From Paractinoplanes atraurantiacus (GTDB lineage Bacteria; Actinomycetota; Actinomycetes; Mycobacteriales; Micromonosporaceae), in NCBI RefSeq assembly GCF_900215205.1, contig NZ_OBDY01000008.1, positions 62,001-126,000 of the forward strand: DNA of 64,000 nucleotides, written 5' to 3'. This document shows, one piece after another, positions 8,317 to 15,844 of this stretch. Positions within the stretch are counted from its first letter, which is position 1. Every line of letters begins with the position of its first letter. The position numbers and the translations under genes were made by a program. Below the pieces are notes generated by a model. It saw only the letters and a program-made list of their open reading frames with translations, ran no database searches and was not told the origin of the DNA.

Positions 8317-8898
8317 ATGACGCAGTCCGTCGCGCTCACCCGGCCCCGGCCGCTCGTCCTGGCCGACCTGATCCCCGGCTCGCTGGCCCGGGATGCCGCG
8401 CTCGTCGCCGGCGGCGCCGGCCTGATCGGCGTGCTGGCCCAGATCGCCGTGCACATTCCGGGCACCCCGGTTCCGATCACCGGACAGACCCTGGGCGTCC
8501 TGCTCGTCGGCACCGCGTTCGGCATGCGCCGGGCGGCGGCCACGATCGCGCTGTACGCGGTGGCCGGCGTCCTCGGCGTGCCGTGGTTCGCCGACCACAG
8601 CAGCGGCTACGCCACGGCGTCGTTCGGGTACGTCGTCGGCTTCCTCGCCGCCGCCACCCTCTGCGGCTGGCTGGCCGAGCGCGGCGCCGACCGTTCGGTG
8701 TGGCGCGCGATCCCGGCCATGCTCGCCGGCGAGGTGCTGATCTACGGCATCGGCATGGCGTGGCTGGCCGTGGCGGCCGACCTGACCCTGAGCCAGACGA
8801 TCAGCCAGGGCCTGACCCCGTTCCTGCTCGGCGACGCCATCAAGGCGGCGCTGGCGGCTGGTCTGCTCCCGGCGGTGTGGGCGATGCTGCGTAAGTGA
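8317..8898 (+). CDS. bioY: BioY-family biotin transporter substrate-binding component
   Basis: A 193-residue integral membrane protein of five to six helices. Characteristic BioY sequences are visible: IAVHIPGTPVPITGQTLGVL near residues 48-67 and a later LYAVAGVLGVPWFADHSSGY. BioY takes up biotin alone or with an ECF energising module; no module gene is in the window. ATG at 8317 follows a TCGGAGG site. The next gene overlaps its stop, so they are co-translated. No BirA-like operator is obvious. Confidence 0.9.
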   Translation: MTQSVALTRPRPLVLADLIPGSLARDAALVAGGAGLIGVLAQIAVHIPGTPVPITGQTLGVLLVGTAFGMRRAAATIALYAVAGVLGVPWFADHSSGYATASFGYVVGFLAAATLCGWLAERGADRSVWRAIPAMLAGEVLIYGIGMAWLAVAADLTLSQTISQGLTPFLLGDAIKAALAAGLLPAVWAMLRK

Positions 8899-9902
8899 CC
8901 TTCTCTTCGAGACAGGGCGGCCGACGGGTCGATCTCGTCCTCGGCCTGCTCCTGATCGCCGGCGTGCTGACCGGGATCGCGGCCAACACCATCGGCGTGC
9001 GATGGCCGCTCAACCTGATCCAGCTGCACGCCGCCGGGGCCCTGGCCATCCTGATCCTGGCGCCCTGGAAGTACGTGGTGATCCGCCGCGGCCTGCGCAA
9101 CCCGCGGCAGCGGCGGCCCACCAAGGCCCTGTCCCTGACCTTGCTGTTCTTCGTGCTGGTCACGATCGGCAGCGGCCTGCTCCACTCGACGGGCCGGGCC
9201 GAGCACGTCGGCCCGCTCACCCTGATGCAGATCCACGTCGGCGCGGCCATCGGCGCGGTGCTGACCGTCGTGGCGCATTTCTTCGGTCATCGGGTACGCC
9301 CGCGGCGCGCCGACGCCGACCGCCGGGCTCTTCTGCGCCTGGCCGCGCTGGGCGCCGGCGCCGCCGTGGCGACGGCGGCCTGGGACACCTGGGCGGCCAC
9401 GTCGCGCCGCTTCACCGGGTCGGTCCCCAAGGCCCGGCTCGAGGTCACCTCGTGGATCAACGACGGCATCCAGCGCGTCGACCCGGCGAAGTGGCGCCTT
9501 CTCATCGGCTCCGCGGCCCTCGACCTGGCCGACGTCCTGGCCCTGCCGCACGAGCGTTTCACCGCGACCCTCGACTGCACGAGCGGCTGGTACAGCACGC
9601 AGGAGTGGGAAGGTGTCCGGCTCAGTGCCGTCCTGTACCGGGCCGGCGTCGCCCCGGATGGTGGCTTTCGCAGCGTCGAGGTCCGCTCCACCACGGGCTT
9701 CTCGCGCTGGTTCGGCGCCGACACCCTCGACGGCATCTGGCTGGTCACGGCCGTCGGAGGACAGCCTTTGACGTACGGGCACGGCTTCCCGGCCCGCATC
9801 GTGGCCCCCGGCCGCCGGGGCTTCTGGTGGGTCAAGTGGGTGACCTCGATCCAGCCGTCGTCCCGCCCCGCCTGGGCCCAGCCCTTCTTCCCCGTCTCCT
9901 GA
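8895..9902 (+). CDS. Membrane-anchored molybdopterin-dependent oxidoreductase (sulfite-oxidase fold)
   Basis: A 335-residue fusion. Residues about 15-130 contain four hydrophobic helices with His residues suitable for haem, like a small cytochrome-b-type anchor. Residues about 165-330 match the sulfite-oxidase/MsrP molybdopterin-binding domain, with the probable Mo-ligating cysteine in TLDCTSGWYSTQEW and a later RIVAPGRRGFWWVKWV. A Tat signal is not evident; the catalytic half would lie outside after the last helix. Start GTG at 8895 overlaps the bioY stop. The substrate is unknown; such fusions probably reduce or oxidise S- or N-oxides. Confidence 0.8.
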   Translation: MTFSSRQGGRRVDLVLGLLLIAGVLTGIAANTIGVRWPLNLIQLHAAGALAILILAPWKYVVIRRGLRNPRQRRPTKALSLTLLFFVLVTIGSGLLHSTGRAEHVGPLTLMQIHVGAAIGAVLTVVAHFFGHRVRPRRADADRRALLRLAALGAGAAVATAAWDTWAATSRRFTGSVPKARLEVTSWINDGIQRVDPAKWRLLIGSAALDLADVLALPHERFTATLDCTSGWYSTQEWEGVRLSAVLYRAGVAPDGGFRSVEVRSTTGFSRWFGADTLDGIWLVTAVGGQPLTYGHGFPARIVAPGRRGFWWVKWVTSIQPSSRPAWAQPFFPVS

Positions 9903-10004
9903 GGTATGGCTAGGCCTACCCGCGAACGGGGCCTAGCACCAGTGCCCCTCGCCGCCCGACCCGAGAGGCTTGTCCGCGACAGCCTCTTCGCGAAGGAGAC
10001 GATC

Positions 10005-11498
10005 ATGCAGCGGCGGACGATTCTCACCGGCACGGCGCTCGGCGTGGCCGCGATGGCGATTCCCCGGGCGGCCGAGGCGCAGCGCCGGGCTGTGCTGGCC
10101 ATCCGGAACGTGACCGTGATCGACGCTCGTGGCGGTGCGCGGCGAGGCCATACCGTGCTCATCCGGGGCGACCGCATCCTCGACGTGGCGCCCGCTGAGC
10201 GGGTGCCCGTCCCCACCGGCGCCACGGTCGTCGACGGGCGGGGCAAGTTCCTCATCCCGGGCCTGGCCGACATGCACACCCATGCCACGGGGATCGACGA
10301 CACCGATCCCGAGCTGTATGTCGTCAACGGCGTCACGACCACACGGCAGATGTCGGGCGGGGAGCAGGCGAGGGTCTGGCGGCAGCAGATCGCCGACGGT
10401 GAGCGCCGCGGCCCGCGCTGGGTGATCGGGAGCCGGATCGTCGACGGGTCGCCGTCGCTGTGGGACGGGCTCGACCCCGACGGCGGCGTGCACCTCGCCG
10501 TCGCCGGCCCGGAGCAGGCGCGGGCCGCCGTGCGGCAGGAGCATGCGGCCGGGGCCGCCTTCATCAAGACGTATTCGCGGCTGTCCCGGGAGTCGTTCCT
10601 GGCCGTCGCCGACGAGTGCCGCACGCTCGGCCTGCCGTTCCTGGGCCACGTGCCGGACGTCGTGTCGCTCAGCGAGGCCAGCGACCGCGGCCTGCGCACC
10701 GTCGAGCATCTGTTCACCGTCTTCTACGACACGTCGTCCGACGAGGAGCGCCTGCGCCGGGCGGTGGCCGCCGTGCCGATCGGGCCGGGCGACTACAACG
10801 GCTGGTTCAACCGGATGCACCCGCTGGAATACGCGGCGGCGCGCAGCTACGACCGCCGCAAGGCCGGGCGGGTGTTCCACGGCCTGGCCGCCAACGGCAC
10901 GTTTGTGACCCCCACGCTGGTGCTGCACGAGACCAACGACATGCCGGAGGCGATCGACCGGCACGACCCGCGCTTCCGCTACGTCAGCGCCGACATGGTC
11001 GGCTACTGGGACTGGTCGCTGGAGGGCCTGTACCTGCCCGGCCGCACGCCGCAGCGGGTGGCCGAGTCGAAAGACCTGTTCCGGCGCCGTCTGCGCCTCA
11101 CGGCCGACATGGCCGCGGCCGGGGTGCCCCTGATGGCGGGCACCGATCTGGGCACCACGTATCTGATGCCGGGCTTCAGCCTCCACGACGAGCTGGAACT
11201 GCTGGTCCGTGCGGGCCTGAAACCGATACAGGCACTGGCCGCCGCCACCCTGAACCCGGCCCGCTACCTGGGCCGTCGCGACCTCGGCGTGATCGCCGCG
11301 GGCGCGGTCGCCGACCTGGTGCTGCTCGGCGCCGACCCGCTGCACGACATCCGCAACACCACCCGCATCGACAGCGTCGTCGTCCGCGGCGAGCTCCTCG
11401 ACCCATCCCGCCGCCGCCAGATGCTCGCCGCCGTCGAGACGGAGGTGAGTCGGCCGAGACCGGCCGCCGCGGCCGCCTACCGGGCCTGCCCCTGCTGA
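10005..11498 (+). CDS. Exported amidohydrolase
   Basis: A 497-residue amidohydrolase-superfamily protein. The N-terminus MQRRTILTGTALGVAAMAIP has a twin-arginine and a hydrophobic stretch ending AEAQ, consistent with Tat export. The metal-binding DMHTH follows VVDGRGKFLIPGLA. Later features are FIKTYSRLS, a conserved GHVPDVV histidine, and the GTDLG aspartate; the C-terminus has the composite beta-domain (ARYLGRRDLGVIAAGAVADL). The exact substrate (cyclic amide, dipeptide or similar) cannot be told. RBS GAAGGAG precedes the ATG at 10005. It converges on the phosphotransferase gene with a 22-base overlap. Confidence 0.85.
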   Translation: MQRRTILTGTALGVAAMAIPRAAEAQRRAVLAIRNVTVIDARGGARRGHTVLIRGDRILDVAPAERVPVPTGATVVDGRGKFLIPGLADMHTHATGIDDTDPELYVVNGVTTTRQMSGGEQARVWRQQIADGERRGPRWVIGSRIVDGSPSLWDGLDPDGGVHLAVAGPEQARAAVRQEHAAGAAFIKTYSRLSRESFLAVADECRTLGLPFLGHVPDVVSLSEASDRGLRTVEHLFTVFYDTSSDEERLRRAVAAVPIGPGDYNGWFNRMHPLEYAAARSYDRRKAGRVFHGLAANGTFVTPTLVLHETNDMPEAIDRHDPRFRYVSADMVGYWDWSLEGLYLPGRTPQRVAESKDLFRRRLRLTADMAAAGVPLMAGTDLGTTYLMPGFSLHDELELLVRAGLKPIQALAAATLNPARYLGRRDLGVIAAGAVADLVLLGADPLHDIRNTTRIDSVVVRGELLDPSRRRQMLAAVETEVSRPRPAAAAAYRACPC

Positions 11499-12514
11499 TA
11501 ACGGCTGAGACGGGTCCGCGTCCAGGCCGTGTGACGGCTGCGCAGCTCGGCGGGCGTCAGATCGTCGCGGCCGAGACCGGCGTAGTTCGGGTGCCAGGTT
11601 TCGACGGTGTGGTGGGCATTCGTCAGGGCGAAGAGGTCCCACAGCGCGACGTCGGGCACCGTCGTCCGGGCCGCCTGCTCGTAGGCGGCCAGGAAGATGT
11701 CGGCGGCCGGCTCTCCGTGCAGGAGGACCAGATCGAGGCGGCACCAGCTGACGTCGAAGCCGCGCGGCGCTCGGGACGCTCCGGACCAGTCGACGATGCC
11801 CGTGATCGTCCGGCCGTCCCACAGCACGTTGCCCGACCAGTAGTCGAAGTGCGTCAGTACGCTCTCGCCGGCGGACAGCCGATCCCCGTCGGCGGTCAGG
11901 ACCCCGGCCGCCGGGGCTGTGCTGGGCCGGGCTGTGGCGGGCGGCGCTGCGCCGGGCTGGGCCGTGGTGGGCGGCGCTGCGCTGGGCGGCGCTGTGGTGG
12001 GCGGCGCTGTGGTGGGCGGCGCTGTGGTGGGCGGCGCTGTGGTGGGCGGCGCTGTGGTGGGCGGTGCTGTGGCGGGCGGCGATACCGCGGCCAGGCCGTC
12101 TCGCAGTCGCCTGAAGCGGTCGAGGGGGACGGCGTGGACACGTGTCAGGGCCCGGCCCAGTTGCTCGGCGGCCTGAGCCGGCGGCACCGACAGGTCGGCA
12201 CGGCCGGGAAGGCGAGTGATCAGGACGGAAGGTGCACCGGTGCGCCGGCCGGTGGCGTCGGCGCCGATCAGCTCGGGCGCCCAGCCGTCCATGCCGTCGA
12301 GCGCCGTCAAAATGGCGGCCTCCCGCGCGGCCGCCGTGTCGCCGGGCGGATACCGGCGGAGCACCATCTGCCGTGCCGGCCGCGCCGTCTCCACGAGATG
12401 GGTGACGGCGTGCGTGCCGCCGGCGAGCTGCCGAACGAGCCGGGCCGGCACGTCCGAGCCGGCCGTCTCGGCGGCCCAGCGCAGCGTGGCGGGGGAGGGG
12501 TCGACCCGGGTCAC
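11477..12514 (-). CDS. Aminoglycoside-phosphotransferase-family protein with repeat insertion
   Basis: A 345-residue kinase-fold protein starting GTG at 12514. The N-lobe has VLRRYPPGDTAAAREAAIL. The catalytic loop is LTHFDYWSGNVLWD (the HxDxxxxN pattern) and the metal site is GIVDWSGASRAPRGFDV. Family members phosphorylate aminoglycosides, choline or other small hydroxyl compounds; the substrate is unknown. Between the lobes and the catalytic loop is an expanded linker built of PPTTA units (about 50 residues), which is absent from ordinary family members and encoded by a 15-bp tandem repeat. Whether the enzyme still folds normally is unclear, though the catalytic residues are intact. Confidence 0.85.
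   Translation of the reverse strand: MTRVDPSPATLRWAAETAGSDVPARLVRQLAGGTHAVTHLVETARPARQMVLRRYPPGDTAAAREAAILTALDGMDGWAPELIGADATGRRTGAPSVLITRLPGRADLSVPPAQAAEQLGRALTRVHAVPLDRFRRLRDGLAAVSPPATAPPTTAPPTTAPPTTAPPTTAPPTTAPPSAAPPTTAQPGAAPPATARPSTAPAAGVLTADGDRLSAGESVLTHFDYWSGNVLWDGRTITGIVDWSGASRAPRGFDVSWCRLDLVLLHGEPAADIFLAAYEQAARTTVPDVALWDLFALTNAHHTVETWHPNYAGLGRDDLTPAELRSRHTAWTRTRLSRYQQGQAR
11926..12075. repeat. 15-bp tandem repeat inside the phosphotransferase gene
   Basis: Five identical copies of GCGGCGCTGTGGTGG run from 11986 to 12060, flanked on each side by degenerate copies (11926-11985 and 12061-12075), about ten in all. The unit is a multiple of three and encodes PPTTA on the minus strand, so the reading frame is kept whatever the copy number. 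Identical internal copies with degenerate edges indicate recent expansion. Confidence 0.95.
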
Positions 12515-12591
12515 CGAACCATTTGTACGCGTCGAAGTCCGCTCCGGCGACACTGACCGGGCCGTGTCTGGCGGGCGCCGGCCGGCTGGGG

Positions 12592-13452
12592 TTACTTCCG
12601 TTGATCGGCGAAGAAGTCGCTCAGGGCGGTGGCCATCAGCTCCGGGGCGAGGCTCGGGGCGAAATGGGACTGGCCGGGCCAGCTGATCCGGCGGGCGTGG
12701 GGGAGGGCCGCGGCCAGAGCGTCGATGCCGGCCGGCATCGGGTCCCAGGTGTCGGCGCCCTGGAGGATCAGAGTGGGCACAGTCAGGTCCGCCGTGAAGT
12801 GGGGGTCGTTGTCGGCCAGGGCCTCCAGGTCGTGCAGCCAGCCGATCTCGGCGGCCGGGTTGCGGGAGGGAGGGCCGAACGCGGCCGCGATCCGGCGCGG
12901 CACCTGGGTGACCTCGTTCAGGACGGCGAACATGCCGGCGTGGTCGTCGCGCTCGAAGCAGTCCCGGTAGCGGTCGAGCAGCGGCGCGATCCCCGGCCCG
13001 GAGGCGAACATCGGAGGCTCGAAGACGGTCAGCGAACGCAGCGCAGGCGGCGCCGCGGATACCGCGGCCCGGGCCGCGTCCGATACGGCCGCCGGGTGGG
13101 GCGCGGCTGGGGTGGGCGCGTGCTGGGCTAGGGCGGCCGCGGTGTGCAGGGCGAGGATGGCGCCGTAGGAGGCGCCGACCAGGTGGGTGGGGCGGCCCAC
13201 CGCGGTGAGGACCGCGGTCACGTCGGCCACCTCGTCCTTGAACGACTTGCGGGTGGGTGGGGCGTCGCTGGGGGCGTAGCCGCGGCGAGCGGGAATCCAC
13301 AGCTCGTACGAGCCCGCCAGCTGGGCCACCAGGGGGTCCCAGCTGTGCAGGCCGCCGCCTGAGCCGTGCAGGAGCACTATCGGGTCGCCGGTGCCCTCCC
13401 GGCGGACGGTCAAGCGGGTGCCGTCGGGCGACCGTACGTCAAGAAGGGTCAT
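12592..13452 (-). CDS. Alpha/beta-fold hydrolase
   Basis: A 286-residue alpha/beta hydrolase. It has the oxyanion region PIVLLHGSGGGLHSW near residues 25-40, the nucleophile elbow VGASYG near residue 94, an acid on the strand TLILQGADTWDPMP and the final His in GQSHFAPS. An Ala/Pro-rich segment (QHAPTPAAPHPAAVSDAA) interrupts the cap region. The substrate is unknown. Its ATG at 13452 lies inside the 3' end of the TetR gene (14-base overlap), so both are co-transcribed and the regulator probably controls them. Confidence 0.85.
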   Translation of the reverse strand: MTLLDVRSPDGTRLTVRREGTGDPIVLLHGSGGGLHSWDPLVAQLAGSYELWIPARRGYAPSDAPPTRKSFKDEVADVTAVLTAVGRPTHLVGASYGAILALHTAAALAQHAPTPAAPHPAAVSDAARAAVSAAPPALRSLTVFEPPMFASGPGIAPLLDRYRDCFERDDHAGMFAVLNEVTQVPRRIAAAFGPPSRNPAAEIGWLHDLEALADNDPHFTADLTVPTLILQGADTWDPMPAGIDALAAALPHARRISWPGQSHFAPSLAPELMATALSDFFADQRK

Positions 13453-14020
13453 GGGGTTTCCTCTCCAAGGCGACGTGCAGGTCGTCGACGATGCTGTGGA
13501 ACGACATGTTCAGGTCTCGGGGGTGGCCGAAACCGCCGGAGGCCTCGAGCGTGGCGAAGCCGTGCAGGGTGCTGCGGACCAGGCGGAGGCCGTCGGTCAG
13601 GGCGGGCTCGACGAGGCCGTAACCGCGCAGCGTGGCGTAGCTGACGTCGATCAGGCGGACGTGGCCGGCCGAGTTCAGGCCGATGTCGGGCGGTAGTTGC
13701 AGGTTCGTCGCCGCGTACTGGCCGGGGTGGCTCACCGCGAAGGCCCGGTACGCGTCGGCGAAGCCACCGAGGGCGTCCCGGCCCGAGCGCCCCGCCACCG
13801 CGATCGACAGCCGATCGGCGAACAGTGCCGCGGCCCGGACCGCGACCTGGTGCAGCAGCGCCTCCCGGTTGCGGACATGCCCGTACAGGCTGGCGTCGGC
13901 CACCCCGAAGTGCCGCGCGACCGCCGCGACCGTCAACCGGTCGAGCCCGAGCGTGTCGGCCATCTCGGCCGCGGCCGTGGCGACGCGCTCGGTGGTGAGA
14001 CCCTGCCGTGGCATCAGCAT
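13439..14020 (-). CDS. TetR-family transcriptional regulator
   Basis: A 193-residue repressor. The N-terminal helix-turn-helix is LTVAAVARHFGVADASLYGH at about residues 28-47; the rest is a helical ligand-binding domain of the TetR_C type. It is the first gene of a two-gene operon with the hydrolase. Starts at 14020 or 14014 (ATGCTGATGCCA) cannot be separated. Just upstream is a pair of CCTAGG motifs that could be its operator. Confidence 0.88.
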   Translation of the reverse strand: MLMPRQGLTTERVATAAAEMADTLGLDRLTVAAVARHFGVADASLYGHVRNREALLHQVAVRAAALFADRLSIAVAGRSGRDALGGFADAYRAFAVSHPGQYAATNLQLPPDIGLNSAGHVRLIDVSYATLRGYGLVEPALTDGLRLVRSTLHGFATLEASGGFGHPRDLNMSFHSIVDDLHVALERKPHDPS

Positions 14021-14037
14021 CCTTGGGTATCTCGTCT

Positions 14038-14060
14038 AGATCCTAGGACCCCTAGGTTAC
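14038..14060. promoter_or_regulatory. Candidate TetR operator
   Basis: CCTAGG at 14042-14047 and again at 14051-14056, three bases apart. Each is self-complementary and together they form an inverted repeat around ACC. The site lies between the divergent TetR and DUF488 genes. CCTAGG is rare in GC-rich DNA, so two adjacent copies are notable. Confidence 0.5.
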
Positions 14061-14074
14061 AGGGCGAGGTATGA

Positions 14075-14479
14075 ATGGAAACGATGAAGATTGACGTTGG
14101 GCGCATCTACGACGACGTGACCCCCGGCGGCAGGACCGCGCGGGTGCTCGTCGACCGGCTCTGGCCGCGCGGGGTCAGCAAGGAGCGGGCCGCCCTCGAC
14201 GAGTGGCTCAAGCAGGTCGCGCCCACTCCTGAGCTGCGCAAATGGTACGGGCACGCGCCCGAGAGGTTCCCCGAGTTCCGGCGGCGCTACGAGGCCGAGC
14301 TCGCCAGCGGCGAACAGGCCCAGGCGCTGGCCCATCTGCGTGAGCTCGCCCAGAGCGGGCCGCTGCTGCTGCTCACCGCCAGCAAGGACGTCGCGATCAG
14401 CGAGGCCGCGGTTCTCGCCGAGCTGATAGGTGTCGCAAACGTCTCTGTCCCGGGACCCGGCGGCGGCGCGCAGACGTGA
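14075..14479 (+). CDS. DUF488-family protein
   Basis: A 134-residue protein with the family signatures RVLVDRLWPRGVSKE, then LRKWYGHAPERFPEFRRRYE, and LLLLTASKDVAISEAAVL. The biochemical role of DUF488 proteins (YeaO-like) is not established. Starts at 14075 and 14084 are both in frame; the first has a GGCGAGG site just upstream. Its end overlaps the frame that leads into the radical SAM gene but that gene starts further on. Confidence 0.85.
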   Translation: METMKIDVGRIYDDVTPGGRTARVLVDRLWPRGVSKERAALDEWLKQVAPTPELRKWYGHAPERFPEFRRRYEAELASGEQAQALAHLRELAQSGPLLLLTASKDVAISEAAVLAELIGVANVSVPGPGGGAQT

Positions 14480-14520
14480 TGACATGGAATGAGGTCAACT
14501 CAGCAATGGCAGGAGGGCGC

Positions 14521-15840
14521 ATGTCGTCACGGACGGATCTCGTCGAAGATCTGATGGGCCGTTTCCCGCACATCCCGCGCGAAGCGGTCATCAAGGAAGA
14601 CCTGCTGCGTGGCGGGCTGGCCTTCGACGACTCCGCGCTGACCGACAACGAGGGCGGCGACGTCAAGCCGAAGTCGTACTTCATCTTCTCGTTCGACCAC
14701 CGGACGCTGCCGGAGCTCGGCACCGCGGCCCTGCGGCGGCCGCCCGAGGAGATCGTGCTGACCGGCGGGCCGTACGGGCTTCGCCGCACTGTTGTTTCGG
14801 TCCGCACCAATCCCGACTCCCCGTACAAGGTGCAGGCCGGCGAGGACGGGAAGCTTCAGCTCTTCCTCGACGGCAAGCCGATCGCCGACGTCGGCGTGCC
14901 GCCGATGCCGGACTACTACCGGCACACGCTGGCCAACGGCAAGCAGGTCATGGAGGTCGCCCCCACCATCCAGTGGGGCTACCTGGTCTATCTGACCGTC
15001 TTCCGCGTGTGCCAGTACTTCGGCGCCAAGGAGGAGTGCCAGTACTGCGACATCAACCACAACTGGCGCCAGCACAAGGCGGCCGGGCGCCCGTACACCG
15101 GTGTCAAGCCGGTCGAGGAGGTCCTCGAGGCCCTCGCCATCATCGACAAGTACGACACGGCGAAGACCTCGCACGCGTACACCCTGACCGGTGGCAGCGT
15201 CACCTCGAAGGTCGACGGGCTCGAGGAAGCCGACTTCTACGGCCGCTACGCCGAGGCGATCGAGGACCGCTTCCCGGGCCGGTGGATCGGCAAGGTGGTG
15301 GCCCAGGCCCTGCCGCGCGAGGACGTGCAGCGGTTCAAGGACTACGGCATCCAGATCTACCACCCGAACTTCGAGGTGTGGGACAAGCGGCTGTTCGAGC
15401 TCTACTGCCCGGGCAAGGAGCGCTACGTGGGCCGCGCCGAGTGGCACCGCCGCATCCTCGAGTCGGCCGAGGTCTTCGGGCCGCGCAACGTCATCCCGAA
15501 CTTCGTGGCCGGCGTCGAGATGGCCGAGCCGTACGGCTTCCGCAGCGTCGACGAGGCGATCGAGTCGACCACCGAGGGCCTTGAGTACTTCATGTCGCGC
15601 GGCATCACCCCGCGCTTCACGACCTGGTGCCCGGAACCGACAACCCCCTTGGGCCGTACGAATCCGCAGGGCGCCCCGCTCGAATACCACATCCGGCTGC
15701 TCGAGGCCTACCGCGCGACCATGGAGTCCAACGGCCTGTCCAGCCCGCCCGGTTACGGCCCGCCCGGCGCCGGCAACGCGGTCTTCTCGGTCAGCTCCTT
15801 CATGGACACGCTGCCGGCCGAGACGCCGATCGAGGAGTGA
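14521..15840 (+). CDS. Radical SAM protein with C-x8-C-x2-C cluster motif
   Basis: A 439-residue protein. Cys164, Cys173 and Cys176 in VCQYFGAKEECQYCDINHNW are the likely ligands of a [4Fe-4S] cluster, spaced C-x8-C-x2-C rather than C-x3-C-x2-C. A GG-like SAM-binding strand is seen in SHAYTLTGGSVTSKVDG, followed by a TIM-barrel-like run (IYHPNFEVWDKRLFE) and a C-terminal WCPEPTTPLG. The N-terminal 140 residues form an additional domain with FSFDHRTL. The subfamily and substrate are not recognised. The ATG at 14521 follows a strong AGGAGGGC; an earlier ATG at 14476 lacks one. No obvious partner gene is adjacent. Confidence 0.8.
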   Translation: MSSRTDLVEDLMGRFPHIPREAVIKEDLLRGGLAFDDSALTDNEGGDVKPKSYFIFSFDHRTLPELGTAALRRPPEEIVLTGGPYGLRRTVVSVRTNPDSPYKVQAGEDGKLQLFLDGKPIADVGVPPMPDYYRHTLANGKQVMEVAPTIQWGYLVYLTVFRVCQYFGAKEECQYCDINHNWRQHKAAGRPYTGVKPVEEVLEALAIIDKYDTAKTSHAYTLTGGSVTSKVDGLEEADFYGRYAEAIEDRFPGRWIGKVVAQALPREDVQRFKDYGIQIYHPNFEVWDKRLFELYCPGKERYVGRAEWHRRILESAEVFGPRNVIPNFVAGVEMAEPYGFRSVDEAIESTTEGLEYFMSRGITPRFTTWCPEPTTPLGRTNPQGAPLEYHIRLLEAYRATMESNGLSSPPGYGPPGAGNAVFSVSSFMDTLPAETPIEE

Positions 15841-15844
15841 CGCG

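Noticed and set aside
11926..12075. The 15-bp repeat array as a CRISPR-like or VNTR intergenic element
   Set aside because: Units are too short, directly adjacent, without spacers, and lie inside a reading frame.
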